Shown here piece after piece: positions 20,736 to 29,118 of a stretch of 64,000 bases of DNA (positions are counted from its first letter, which is position 1; each line of letters begins with the position of its first letter). The notes under the pieces are model-generated. The model was not told the origin of the DNA and searched no databases. It saw only the letters and a program-made list of their open reading frames with translations. The stretch covers positions 1,491,001 through 1,555,000 of the forward strand of contig NZ_CP131130.1 of assembly GCF_033705735.1 (NCBI RefSeq), in the 5' to 3' direction. Source of the stretch: Shinella zoogloeoides. Its GTDB lineage: Bacteria; Pseudomonadota; Alphaproteobacteria; Rhizobiales; Rhizobiaceae. Both the position numbers and the translations under genes were made by a program.

Positions 20736-21041
20736 TCAGTGGGTCCAGGGCTGCATGCGGTTGAAGCGGAAGTTGTCCGGATAGGCAACGCGCTTGCGGG
20801 TCGCTTCCTTCGGCTCGATCACGCGGTATTCGATGCCGTTGCGCGTGGCATAGGCAATCGCTTCCTCACAGGTTTCGAATGTCAGCTTGACCTGCTGGTA
20901 CATGTCGCCAGAGCTCGTATACCCCATGATCGGATCGATCGTCCGCGGCTTTTCGGCATCGAACTCCAGAACCCAGAGATTAGTCTTGGCCTTGCCCGAC
21001 TGCATGGCGGTCTTGGCGGGACGATAGATCTTCGCGGTCAT
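20736..21041 (-). CDS. Complex I NDUFS4/18-kDa-type accessory subunit
   Basis: A 101-residue soluble protein matching the alphaproteobacterial homologue of NDUFS4 (ETC complex I subunit family): an N-terminal ARIYRPAKTAMQSG-like start, WVLEFD, the central MGYTSSGDMYQQVKLTFET and the C-terminal RVAYPDNFRFNR. In mitochondria and alphaproteobacteria this subunit binds the peripheral arm of NADH dehydrogenase. ATG 21041 is chosen because homology begins there; a longer frame reaching 21344 is unlike the family. Confidence 0.9.
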   Translation of the reverse strand: MTAKIYRPAKTAMQSGKAKTNLWVLEFDAEKPRTIDPIMGYTSSGDMYQQVKLTFETCEEAIAYATRNGIEYRVIEPKEATRKRVAYPDNFRFNRMQPWTH

Positions 21042-21422
21042 CGAAACGGCTCCAGAATTCTCGCATAAGGGCACGCTCCGACGTGCGCCCGGCCATGCAT
21101 AGCCCAGATTCCGTAAAGGGGAAATGATTGGACATGCATTTACCACCGAAACGCCCGCCACGCACCGGCTCGAAGAGCCCGAACCCGGTGGCGCCCGTTC
21201 ATTCTCGTTAAACTCCTGCGCTCCACCTGCGGCACCCGCCGACGAAGCGTCCGAGCAATGGCCGCAGGTCCGTGGAGAGTCAAGGGCTTTTGCCGGGTTG
21301 CGCGCGCAACTCCCGGCACCGCCATCACGGCGACCCGTTCGCAAATCACGGAACTTTCACAGGATATAATACGGGGAATGGATAAGCCTCGGAGAAACGC
21401 CTGTTTCCTTGGCTTTTGCCGG
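21042..21422. other. Intergenic region without a recognised gene
   Basis: About 380 bases between the NDUFS4-type gene and tRNA-Pro. Both strands carry open frames, but none has a ribosome site plus recognisable composition. The part next to 21041 should hold that gene's promoter. I see no hairpin terminator here. Confidence 0.5.
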
Positions 21423-21499
<77 letters not shown>

Positions 21500-21516
21500 T
21501 CCGTTCCGGCGATGGG

Positions 21517-21545
21517 GAGATACACGGATCGCGCCGCCGCCGCAA
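21517..21545 (-). promoter_or_regulatory. Promoter of tRNA-Pro
   Basis: Read leftward, TTGCGG (21545-21540) and TATCTC (21522-21517) are separated by exactly 17 bases, 18 bases ahead of the tRNA 5' end. The same TTGCG -35 box and spacing recur before the three tRNA-Glu genes. Confidence 0.6.
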
Positions 21546-21601
21546 CAGCAAAGGGCGAGTTTTTCAGCCCTGATCGGGGAAGTCCGTTTTGGCTGCGGGT
21601 C

Positions 21602-22096
21602 TTATCCCTTGCGCAGCTTTTCCATCAGCGCGTTCTGCACGCGGTTGCCAGTGCGAATGCCGAGGCGTTTGACGGTACCGCCGTTCAGTTCCAGCACATA
21701 GTCGATCGGGCCCTTCGAATCGATGATCGATTCGTCGAGCGGCCTGGCATTCTCCTTGATGGAGCGGACCTTGCCGTCCTTGCCGATGAACAGCATGTCG
21801 AGCGGCAGGTAGGTGTTCTTCATCCACATGAAGACCTGGCGCGTCTCGCCGAAGGCGAAGAGCATGCCGTGGTCCGGCGCCATCTCGCGGCGGTTCATCA
21901 GGCCCTGCTCGCGCTGGCGGGGCGTCACGGCCAGTTCCACGGTGAAGGCATGGCTCTTGCCGTTCTTCGTGACGATGGTCAGCGGCTGGGTATCGAATTT
22001 CTCGCCCGCGCCGGCGACGGATGCAAGGCAAAGAAAAAGCGCCATGAAGGCGCTTGCCAGACGTGTGACGCCCAAAATCCGTGAAAAGACAGCCAT
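21602..22096 (-). CDS. Exported DUF192 protein
   Basis: A 164-residue DUF192 protein with a signal peptide (hydrophobic stretch ASAFMALFLCLASVAGA). The family signature is clear: AVTPRQREQGLMNRREM, GMLFAF, FMWMKNTYLPLDMLFI and the C-terminal GTVKRLGI. Function is unknown, probably periplasmic. The ATG at 22096 overlaps the stop of the cold-shock gene as TGATG, pointing to translational coupling; a TTG one codon earlier is possible. Confidence 0.85.
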   Translation of the reverse strand: MAVFSRILGVTRLASAFMALFLCLASVAGAGEKFDTQPLTIVTKNGKSHAFTVELAVTPRQREQGLMNRREMAPDHGMLFAFGETRQVFMWMKNTYLPLDMLFIGKDGKVRSIKENARPLDESIIDSKGPIDYVLELNGGTVKRLGIRTGNRVQNALMEKLRKG

Positions 22097-22641
22097 CAAT
22101 GTGCCCTATTGCCCGGAACCGGAATGTCGGGATGGATCTCCGCGGCCATCAGGCCCTTCTCGCCGTCGCCGAACCGCACCAGCACGACCTGACCGGGGCG
22201 CAGCTCGGTGAGGCCGAAGCGCCGCAGGGTCTCCATGTGGATGAAGATATCTTCCGTGCCCTCGCCGCGCGTCAGGAAGCCGAAGCCCTTGGTGCGGTTG
22301 AACCACTTGACCAGCACGCGCTCCAGCCCGCTCGAAGGCGTGACCTGCACATGGGTCTTCACCGGCGGCAGCTGCGAGGGATGCACGGCGGTGGTCTGGT
22401 CCATGGAAAGGATGCGGAAGGCCTGGTAGCCGCGGTCGCGCTTGTGGATGAGCGCCACGACGCGCGTGCCTTCGAGAACCGTCTGGTAGCCATCACGGCG
22501 CAGGCACGTGACGTGCAGCAGCACGTCCTGCATGCCATTGTCCGGCACGATGAAGCCGAAGCCCTTGGCGACGTCGAACCACTTGATGACGCCGGTGATC
22601 TCGATCAGGTCGACGGCGTCGCTGCCCTGGTCATCACGCAT
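22096..22641 (-). CDS. Protein with two cold-shock domains
   Basis: A nucleic-acid-binding protein of about 181 residues with two cold-shock domains in tandem. The first has GVIKWFDVAKGFGFIVPD and DVLLHVT; the second has VLVKWFNRTKGFGFLTRG and DIFIHMETLRR. Both keep the RNP1 (KGFGF) and RNP2-like (V/IFxH) motifs. Double-CSD proteins of this kind are typical of rhizobia and may act as RNA chaperones. ATG 22641 is preferred because AAAGGAAA stands seven bases before it; an ATG at 22674 would add 11 residues. It is coupled to the DUF192 gene. Confidence 0.9.
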   Translation of the reverse strand: MRDDQGSDAVDLIEITGVIKWFDVAKGFGFIVPDNGMQDVLLHVTCLRRDGYQTVLEGTRVVALIHKRDRGYQAFRILSMDQTTAVHPSQLPPVKTHVQVTPSSGLERVLVKWFNRTKGFGFLTRGEGTEDIFIHMETLRRFGLTELRPGQVVLVRFGDGEKGLMAAEIHPDIPVPGNRAH

Positions 22642-22867
22642 CGTGATTTCCTTTGAAGACATCCTGTCCGCCATGACCTGCCAGCCCCTCGTTTACGCGT
22701 CACATGAGTTACGGTTAACTGATTCTTGAGAACCAGAATAACATTGTCCCGATGCGAATGCGCAAGCCCCTTTGAAAGTTTTGCCGGCTCCCTTGATAGG
22801 CTGCAAGGCTTGCCCGAGGCTGACAAAACCCTAACCTTTCAGCGATTCCAATTTGAAGGACATTGCA

Positions 22868-23308
22868 ATGCGTTATCTTCACACGATGGTCCGCGTCAAA
22901 GACGTCGACAAGTCCCTGCACTTCTACTGCACGCTCTTCGGCCTTGAGGAAGTGCGCCGGATCGAGAACGAGAAGGGCCGCTTCACGCTGATCTTCCTGG
23001 CGGCGTCCGGAGACCTCGCCGCGGCGCGCGAGAACGCCGCGCCCTGCCTGGAACTGACCTATAACTGGGACAGCGAGGACTATACGGGCGGTCGCAATTT
23101 CGGCCACCTCGCCTACGAGGTCGACGATATCTACGCCTTCTGCCAGAAGCTGATGGACAATGGCGTCACCATCAACCGCCCGCCGCGCGACGGCCACATG
23201 GCCTTCGTGCGCTCGCCCGACGGCATTTCCATCGAGATCCTGCAGAAGGGCGCAAGCCTCGCCCCGGCCGAGCCCTGGGCCTCGATGGGCAATACGGGCG
23301 CCTGGTAA
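22868..23308 (+). CDS. gloA: Lactoylglutathione lyase (glyoxalase I)
   Basis: A 146-residue VOC metalloenzyme that isomerises the methylglyoxal-glutathione adduct. The N-terminal MRYLHTMVRVKDVDKSLHFY, LELTYNW, FGHLAYEVDDIY and the C-terminal DGISIEILQ supply the metal ligands His, Glu, His and Glu of the GloA family. ATG 22868 has AAGGAC ten bases upstream; an in-frame TTG at 22853 is less likely. A perfect hairpin follows the stop. Confidence 0.93.
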   Translation: MRYLHTMVRVKDVDKSLHFYCTLFGLEEVRRIENEKGRFTLIFLAASGDLAAARENAAPCLELTYNWDSEDYTGGRNFGHLAYEVDDIYAFCQKLMDNGVTINRPPRDGHMAFVRSPDGISIEILQKGASLAPAEPWASMGNTGAW

Positions 23309-23316
23309 TTCGTCCC

Positions 23317-23346
23317 GGACGCAAGCTCCGGGCAAAGCTTGCGTCC
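23317..23346 (+). terminator. Hairpin after gloA
   Basis: A perfect 11-bp stem pairs 23317-23327 with 23336-23346 around an 8-base loop, 9 bases after the gloA stop. No T tract follows. The rest of the interval to 23605 shows no gene I can support. Confidence 0.55.
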
Positions 23347-23605
23347 TAAACCTTCAGCGACGAACCATCGTTTTGCCGTATTTGACCGGAAGCTTCTTGT
23401 CGTTCCGGTCGATCGCCAGCGTGAGGGGGCGTTTGGCCGTTTTCTGGCCGGATTGCTCCCGTTCTGCGTTTCACGGCTTCATCGTTCCGGTCTTCCTGCA
23501 ATGGCCGGGCGATACATCGCGGCAACCGCAGCATGGCCCCCTGGCCTTTTCGATTGCGGTTGCGACTGTCTGAAGAAATGGCCCCACCGTCGGCAAGACC
23601 GGGGC

Positions 23606-24874
23606 ATGAACGTCGAAAGCGGGGGAAAGCCTTTGCAGACCATGCAAGGAAAGTGGCCGAGCCTGAAGACGCTGCGGTATGGATTGCTGCTGGCCGTCTC
23701 GGTTGCCACGCTCTCGGGCTGCGTATCCGCAGTCTCCACCGATCTGCGCGCCGACAACACGACCGCGCAGGACAAGGAAGAAACGGCCGCCGCAAGCGGG
23801 GAAGAGACCACCACGCCGGTCATCGCCGCCGAAGGCGCGGCGCAGGGCTCCCAAGCCACCGCGGCCGTCGATCAGCAGGGCCAGGGCGAAGCGGGCCGCG
23901 ACATGGCGGGCGCCGTCATGCAGCCGGCCAATCTGGATGCGGGCAAGGCCAGCATCTATTCCAATGGCGGCCAGGCGCCGGTCGGCACGGCCTATGCGGC
24001 GCAGGCCACGAACACCTCCAACGGCGGCCTCTTTGCAAGCGCCGGCGCGGCGCAGGGCGCCGGCAAGACAGGGCGCCTGCCCGTCGAGGACATGCCGCAG
24101 CTCAATACCGCCGGCGGCGAGGAAGTCGCGATGCTCGGCGATAGCGACGCCATGCCGGAGAACATCCCGATCCCGACTTCGGCCCGCGCCGCACTCGTCG
24201 AGGAGCCGGCAAGGGTGAATGCCGCCGAAAAGGCGCTTGCCGCGCTGCCGGATGACGCCCAGAACGGCCAGAACAAGCGGGTGACGGTCGCCTCGCTCTT
24301 TGCCGACAAGGCAACGGCGAACGACGGCGGCGACGGCCTTGCAACGCAGCAGCAGCGCCGCGTGCTCAACCGCGACAGCGCAGGCGCCACCCAGAAAGCG
24401 TCCCTTGGCGTCCTGCCCGGCGTCGCCACGGCGAATTCCATGTTCTCGACGGATCATTCCGAATCGGACGAGGTCGAGGACGATGCGCCGCAATTCAAGG
24501 AAGTGGCCTCCATCGCCGGTCTCGCACGCCTTGCGCCGAACGGCCTGTGGCTGCAGACCGAGAAGGTGAAGACCGGCTGCTTCAAGCCGGAACTGCTGCA
24601 GGTGCTGAAGACGATCGAAAAGCACTACGACAAGCCCATCATCGTCACCTCCGGCCTTCGCGACGTGAAGCCCAATCGGGAGAAGCAGTCGCTGCACACG
24701 CGCTGCGAGGCGGCCGACATCCAGATTTCGGGTGTCAGCAAGTGGGAGCTGGCCGAATATCTCCGCAGCATGCCCGGCCGCGGCGGCGTCGGCACCTATT
24801 GCCACACCGAATCCGTGCATATCGACATCGGCCCCGAGCGCGACTGGAACTGGCGCTGCCGCGCACGGAAATAG
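23606..24874 (+). CDS. Lipoprotein with M15-type peptidase domain
   Basis: A lipoprotein of about 422 residues. A signal peptide ends in the lipobox LSGC, at about residue 35. The mature N-terminal 250 residues are Ala/Gly/Thr-rich and poorly ordered. The last 130 residues resemble M15 peptidases of the D-Ala-D-Ala carboxypeptidase/YcbK type: PIIVTSGLRDV, a SLHTRCEAADIQ motif supplying His and Asp, and CHTESVHIDIG supplying the third ligand. It may trim peptidoglycan. The start is uncertain between ATG 23606, TTG 23633 (with GGGGGAAAG close by) and ATG 23642. A good terminator follows. Confidence 0.78.
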   Translation: MNVESGGKPLQTMQGKWPSLKTLRYGLLLAVSVATLSGCVSAVSTDLRADNTTAQDKEETAAASGEETTTPVIAAEGAAQGSQATAAVDQQGQGEAGRDMAGAVMQPANLDAGKASIYSNGGQAPVGTAYAAQATNTSNGGLFASAGAAQGAGKTGRLPVEDMPQLNTAGGEEVAMLGDSDAMPENIPIPTSARAALVEEPARVNAAEKALAALPDDAQNGQNKRVTVASLFADKATANDGGDGLATQQQRRVLNRDSAGATQKASLGVLPGVATANSMFSTDHSESDEVEDDAPQFKEVASIAGLARLAPNGLWLQTEKVKTGCFKPELLQVLKTIEKHYDKPIIVTSGLRDVKPNREKQSLHTRCEAADIQISGVSKWELAEYLRSMPGRGGVGTYCHTESVHIDIGPERDWNWRCRARK

Positions 24875-24921
24875 AACATGGGGCTAAGCCCCCGGGATCA
24901 AAGCCCTTTTACCTTCGCAAA

Positions 24922-24952
24922 GCCGCCTTCCGGGCGGCTTTTCATTTTTTTG
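24922..24952 (+). terminator. Rho-independent terminator after the M15-type gene
   Basis: AGCCGCC at 24922-24928 pairs with 24934-24940 around TTCCG, followed by TTTCATTTTTTT. It isolates the tRNA-Glu cluster from upstream transcription. Confidence 0.9.
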
Positions 24953-24972
24953 TCACGAGCGCCTTTTCCCGC

Positions 24973-25001
24973 TTGCGGAATAAAAAACGCCCTTCTATAA
25001 G
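24973..25001 (+). promoter_or_regulatory. Promoter of tRNA-Glu copy 1
   Basis: TTGCGG at 24973-24978 and TATAAG at 24996-25001 are separated by 17 bases; the tRNA begins 14 bases after the -10 box. Confidence 0.65.
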
Positions 25002-25014
25002 ACGCCCACCGCAC

Positions 25015-25089
25015 GCGCCCTTCGTCTATCGGTTAGGACGCCAGATTTTCATTCTGGAAAGAGGGGTTCGACTCCCCTAGGGCGTGCCA
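25015..25089 (+). tRNA. tRNA-Glu (anticodon TTC), copy 1 of 3
   Basis: A 75-base cloverleaf including CCA: acceptor GCGCCCT/AGGGCGT, anticodon stem CCAGA/TCTGG around TTTTCAT (anticodon TTC), T-arm GGGGTTCGACTCCCC. The bases after it (cacggtccctcccc) resemble those now found to the right of the genomic island at 34150. Confidence 0.97.
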
Positions 25090-25179
25090 CGGTCCCTCCC
25101 CTTGAAGCCACCTGTTTTGAGCGCGCCGGAGCCCTCCGCTTCGCTGTTGAAAAAGTTGCGCCGAACGCGATTTTTCGTC

Positions 25180-25208
25180 TTGCGCATCCGCCGCGTCCCG
25201 ACTAGAAG
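25180..25208 (+). promoter_or_regulatory. Promoter of tRNA-Glu copy 2
   Basis: TTGCGC at 25180-25185 and TAGAAG at 25203-25208, again with a 17-base spacer and 13 bases to the tRNA. The leader GACGCCCACCGCAC is conserved among all three copies. Confidence 0.65.
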
Positions 25209-25221
25209 ACGCCCACCGCAC

Positions 25222-25296
25222 GCGCCCTTCGTCTATCGGTTAGGACGCCAGATTTTCATTCTGGAAAGAGGGGTTCGACTCCCCTAGGGCGTGCCA
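25222..25296 (+). tRNA. tRNA-Glu (anticodon TTC), copy 2 of 3
   Basis: Identical in all 75 bases to copy 1, 207 bases further on, with its own promoter and conserved leader. Confidence 0.97.
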
Positions 25297-25395
25297 CGGG
25301 TCCCTCTCCCATCATCGTTGAAATCATGCCTTCGAGCGTTCCCGCACGCCTGCTTTCACGGCTGGGAAAAAACTGAAATTTCCTGCATTTAGGGC

Positions 25396-25424
25396 TTGCG
25401 CGAATCCGCACCCCCGACTAGAAG
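25396..25424 (+). promoter_or_regulatory. Promoter of tRNA-Glu copy 3
   Basis: TTGCGC at 25396-25401 and TAGAAG at 25419-25424 with a 17-base spacer; same leader as copy 2. Confidence 0.65.
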
Positions 25425-25437
25425 ACGCCCACCGCAC

Positions 25438-25512
25438 GCGCCCTTCGTCTATCGGTTAGGACGCCAGATTTTCATTCTGGAAAGAGGGGTTCGACTCCCC
25501 TAGGGCGTGCCA
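25438..25512 (+). tRNA. tRNA-Glu (anticodon TTC), copy 3 of 3; island insertion site
   Basis: Identical to copies 1 and 2, 216 bases after copy 2. Its last 9 bases, GGCGTGCCA, are the left attachment repeat of the genomic island. The tRNA stays intact because the repeat restores its 3' end. The antisense strand carries the last codons of the recombinase pseudogene. Confidence 0.97.
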
Positions 25513-27095
25513 TTCCCGAACAAATAGAGAGAACCGCAGGCGGCGTTTTGTCGAGGCCTTGCGATGCGACCTTCGCCAGGATGGATTTTGATCCGCTGAT
25601 CCTGATCTCTTCATCGTTTACGGTGACTTCGCGCATGATCATCCGGGCATAGGCTTGTCGGAACTCCAGCGTGCCACTAACGAGCCTTTCGCGAAGAAGT
25701 TTGGCGAGGCGCTCAATCTCCTCCGGCGTAATCTCCGGTTCACCGGATGACAGACGTTGCTGAAGCTCAGCAATTTCCACAGCCAATTCGTCGCGTTGCA
25801 GTTTCAACCCAAGCAGACGCTCCTTGAGTGTCGGATCCTCAGCTTCCATCAGCCCGTTTTCGACCAGGGACAGCAATCTTGCGAGGGCCGCGCGTATCGC
25901 GATGCCTGTCGCGCAACCGTCCAATCTCGTGCTTGTTCTTGTCAGCACGCTCACCTGTGAATTTCAGATAGGTATCGAGCAGCGCGGCCAGATGTTCAAG
26001 TCTCAGGATACGCTCAAGGATTTCGCCCACGACGATATCGTCCAGACGATCCATCCGCATCCGGATGCCCCGGCATGAAAGCGCCCCCTCCTTGAGCTTT
26101 CGGGAACAGCAATAATAGGCGTATGTGCCACCCTTGCCGGTATTCTTGATCATGGCCACTCCATAATAACCGCAGCGCGCCACGCCAGCCAGCAAGGTGG
26201 GGCCATTCACAACCCTTGGCGCCACACGCAAGGGGCTGCGGCTCCGGAGAAGTCCCTGAACAGACGTAAACATCTGTTCGCTGACAATTGCGGGAACGGA
26301 AAGCTCGATCCACTGCGACGGCGGACGGGGCTTTTTGTTGCGGCTATCGTATTTGTTGAAGAAGTGCCGACCGGCATATGTCGTCGACGTGAGAATATCG
26401 TGAATGCTTCCGGTCGAGAAGCGGACGCCACGACGCGTGATGGCGCGTTCGTTCAGATGGGTTGCAATTGCCTTGACGCCCATCGACCGCCCACGTTCCC
26501 CCAAAGCGAGGTTGAATACGAGACGAACGGTGCTTGCCTCTTCCTCGCTGATGACAAGGATCTTCTTCTCTTTGGTCCCGCGTGTTTCCTTCACGGCAAT
26601 ATCATAGCCGAAGGGCGGCGGCGCACCGTTCCAGAAGCCCTGCCGGGCGTTCTCAAGCATTGCCCGATGTACGTGTTTGGCGTTCTCCCTGGATTGATGC
26701 TCGTCGAATACGCTCAAAATCTTGCGGATGAACTCGCCGCTGCCGTCCTGGCCAATATCCTGGGTGATCGAAACGAGCTCGACGCTCGCCTTGCGCAACT
26801 GCCGGACATAGAGTTCGGAATGCAGGCTGTCGCGGGAGAAGCGGCTCAGGGAATGGACGACAACGAAATCGTATGGACGGTCGGAGCGTGTCGCCTTGAA
26901 GATCATCTCCTGGAAGGCAGGCCGGTCTTCATCGAGCGCGGAGGCGCCCGGCTCGGTGAAAATGTCCACAACCTTCCAGCCCTGGCGATCGCAATAGGCA
27001 CGGCACTGGGCAACCTAGTCGGGGATCGACAGATCGCTCTCGGCCTGACGGGCCGTTGAGACGCGGACGTAGACTGCCGCTCTTGTCCCGCTCAT
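25472..27095 (-). pseudogene. Large serine recombinase, broken by a stop and a frameshift
   Basis: A site-specific recombinase reading leftward from ATG 27095, which has an excellent AAGGAGGTGG site. Codon 27 is TAG (27017-27015) where the family has Gln (SIPDxVAQCRAYC context). The rest of the resolvase domain follows (catalytic Ser13 in VYVRVSTARQ, HSLSRFSRDS), then the recombinase domain and a zinc-ribbon region with CGYYG and YYCCSRKL. Near 25895 a one-base shift moves the frame to the coiled-coil C-terminal part (EIAELQQRL, VRVSGSK-like end). The final codons lie antisense inside tRNA-Glu copy 3, the stop falling at its anticodon. Two independent lesions make it a pseudogene. Confidence 0.9.
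25504..25512. repeat. Left attachment repeat (attL)
   Basis: GGCGTGCCA forms the acceptor and CCA end of tRNA-Glu copy 3 and is repeated at 34142-34150. Confidence 0.7.
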
Positions 27096-27110
27096 TGGCC
27101 ACCACCTCCT

Positions 27111-27266
27111 TCAGTCGTCACCGCGCAGGATGGCAGAAATCTCGTCATGAAGGAATGCACGAAGGATACCGACTTCCTCAGCCGTGACCGGAAGCCGGCC
27201 GGGAACATCACTGACGGTGGCAACACCATCCCGCCGGCGCCGAGCTTGCTGGCCATCGAAAGACAC
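27111..27266 (-). CDS. Possible small protein ahead of the recombinase
   Basis: A short frame ending 15 bases before the recombinase ATG and just before its ribosome site. From GTG 27266 it would give 51 residues, ending VTAEEVGILRAFLHDEISAI, which looks like a genuine amphipathic helix. The frame stays open further upstream without an ATG, so it may be the tail of a longer decayed gene. No function is known. I favour this frame over the competing one ending at 27092. Confidence 0.35.
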   Translation of the reverse strand: MSFDGQQARRRRDGVATVSDVPGRLPVTAEEVGILRAFLHDEISAILRGDD

Positions 27267-27546
27267 CCGGCCGGCATCGACAGGCGGGCTTTCGATCCGG
27301 TCCGTTTCGGCTCTGGTGTTTCGTATGCGATGTTCCGTCTCCGATCTTGTATGGCCGGACGGAAAACACCACCAGACATGCAGGCCGCCCGTGGCTCACC
27401 CCGCGCACCGCCTGTTTCGAGCCATCGGCGTGCATTGCGGAAATGGACGATGTTTCAAAGCGTTGCCTGCCATTCCTTCCATGCGACATCTGCTTGAGCG
27501 CCGCCTGATCGTTAACTTTGATGAAAATTTGCAATTAATTGCAACA

Positions 27547-28506
27547 TCATCCCTTATCCTCACCCTCTCCTGTCAGGCGGCCGATCGCTTTGGCCCGGGC
27601 CGATGTGAACGCATCCTGCACCATTGCGCGCGCCCGGTTGCCTCTGGTGAGGATGTAGTGCTTGCGCGTGGTCTGCGAGGTGGCGTGGCCGAGAAGATCC
27701 GGCGCGATGGCGATCTGGTCGGGTGCCCGGTCCACCAGCCCTGTGACCGCGCAATTGCGGAACAGGTGCGGCCAGACATTGTAACCGAATGCATCGATGG
27801 TGCGCTTGTTGATCTGGTTACGAACAGAATGCTCGGCCATCGGCTTACTCCAACGGTCGATCCAAAGGCGTGCCGTCCTGTGGCCCTCCCCTTGCCCAAG
27901 CAACCGTCGGCGATGGACTTGGAGATACCACTCGATCCACGGCGTGAGACCGGGAGGCAACTCTCCCTCCGAGATGCGCCTCGTCTTGGTTTCCTCCGCT
28001 TCGAAGCGCAACCGGTAACGATCCCCATCGGGCAGCAGATGCCGGCCGATCTCGATCACATGGAAATTGGCGATCCTGTCGGGCTGGCAGATCAGCATGG
28101 CGATCACCAGGCCGTCCCGCGCCATCGTCGAGACGAGATGACTGTTGCGTTCAGCTTCCTCCGCGCGCCTCAGCAAGGAAAGGCCAAGGTCCATCAGGGC
28201 GGCCGGCGGCACGATATGCGCAAACCTGTTGCGCTGGGGACGGGCGTTCCTCTTCAGGCTGGCGCTCCATGTCGACAGCCAGGACAGATCGATTTCGGGC
28301 GCGAGCATATCCAGCATGCGCTTCAAGGCCCCGACCATCATGGACACACTGACCGGAGAGACCCGGTCCTGTAACTCCTCAATGAACTGCCTCATCCTCT
28401 CGGCGGTTACGCGCGCACCGGGAGGGCCGGCATCGAGCACGCCGTTGCGGGCAAGCCATGACAGCCACTGCCCGTAGGCCTGTTCCACGATCCGGCGGCG
28501 GCGCAC
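27547..28506 (-). CDS. Tyrosine recombinase/integrase, N-terminus uncertain
   Basis: A phage-type integrase of 319 residues from GTG 28506. The catalytic domain shows the first Arg in ICQPDRIANFHV, the HxxR box HLFRNCAVTGL, LLGHATS and the nucleophile in TTRKHYI. The same frame is open upstream to a TAA at 28605-28603 and encodes plausible core-binding sequence (QQWPEPDRRLW), and beyond the TAA a GTG at 28626 with AGATCAGG upstream looks like the original start. So the gene may be inactivated by a nonsense change at codon 8, or start late. It follows an unrelated serine recombinase, unusual for one element. Confidence 0.8.
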   Translation of the reverse strand: MRRRRIVEQAYGQWLSWLARNGVLDAGPPGARVTAERMRQFIEELQDRVSPVSVSMMVGALKRMLDMLAPEIDLSWLSTWSASLKRNARPQRNRFAHIVPPAALMDLGLSLLRRAEEAERNSHLVSTMARDGLVIAMLICQPDRIANFHVIEIGRHLLPDGDRYRLRFEAEETKTRRISEGELPPGLTPWIEWYLQVHRRRLLGQGEGHRTARLWIDRWSKPMAEHSVRNQINKRTIDAFGYNVWPHLFRNCAVTGLVDRAPDQIAIAPDLLGHATSQTTRKHYILTRGNRARAMVQDAFTSARAKAIGRLTGEGEDKG

Positions 28507-28626
28507 GCTCCATCTGCTGGCGGGATGGGACGGCTTCAGAAAGCCCGCCGGCTTGCAGGCCGCCGCCCAGAGGCGGCGGTCCGGCTCCGGCCATTGCTGG
28601 GGTTACAGGCACAACGGGAACGTCAC

Positions 28627-29118
28627 AGCCGACCTGATCTTCAAGAATAGAACATTAATAACCCGCTAACCGGTGCAGCCTTGCGCCCGACCATGCCAGA
28701 ACTATTTCGTTTTTTCCCTATTTTCCATAATCGACCCTGACGAAATATGAATAATATATTATGAGAACATTCCCCTTAAGGCACGCAAGGCAAATTTCTA
28801 TTAACGCAGAAGGCTCACACCAAAATCCTACCCAAAAATTTTTTCGGTCTGATTGGAGCTTCCATCTCCTCCCAGCCAACTCTTGCTCACTCCACGAAAG
28901 GAGAAGGTTGAGCCTGCACCAGCCATTTTACGTGGGCATCTGACCAAAAGATCGAAAATAATAAAATTCAAAACTCAAGCGCACATGCAAAAAGCCCACC
29001 TAATGACGGAATGGTTGACTAACGCGAAAAGGATACACAGAATACAGCCTCCGGGAGAACGATAATTATTTTACTATAAGGAGTCTTCCGCAGCTTTTTA
29101 CGATAAGGGAGGATTAAA
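28627..29118. other. AT-rich stretch without a gene
   Basis: About 490 bases with much lower GC than the rest of the window and frequent stops in all frames. The last 20 bases hold the GGGAGG ribosome site for the cellulase fragment. Composition points to foreign DNA; nothing else is recognised. Confidence 0.6.

Noticed and set aside
24996..25512. CRISPR-like array from the repeated tRNA-Glu units
   Set aside because: The repeats are complete tRNA genes about 210 bases apart with promoters, not 28-37 base repeats with spacers.
27092..27379. A 95-residue leftward frame overlapping the recombinase ATG
   Set aside because: The adjacent frame ending at 27111 gives more protein-like sequence and spaces properly from the ribosome site.
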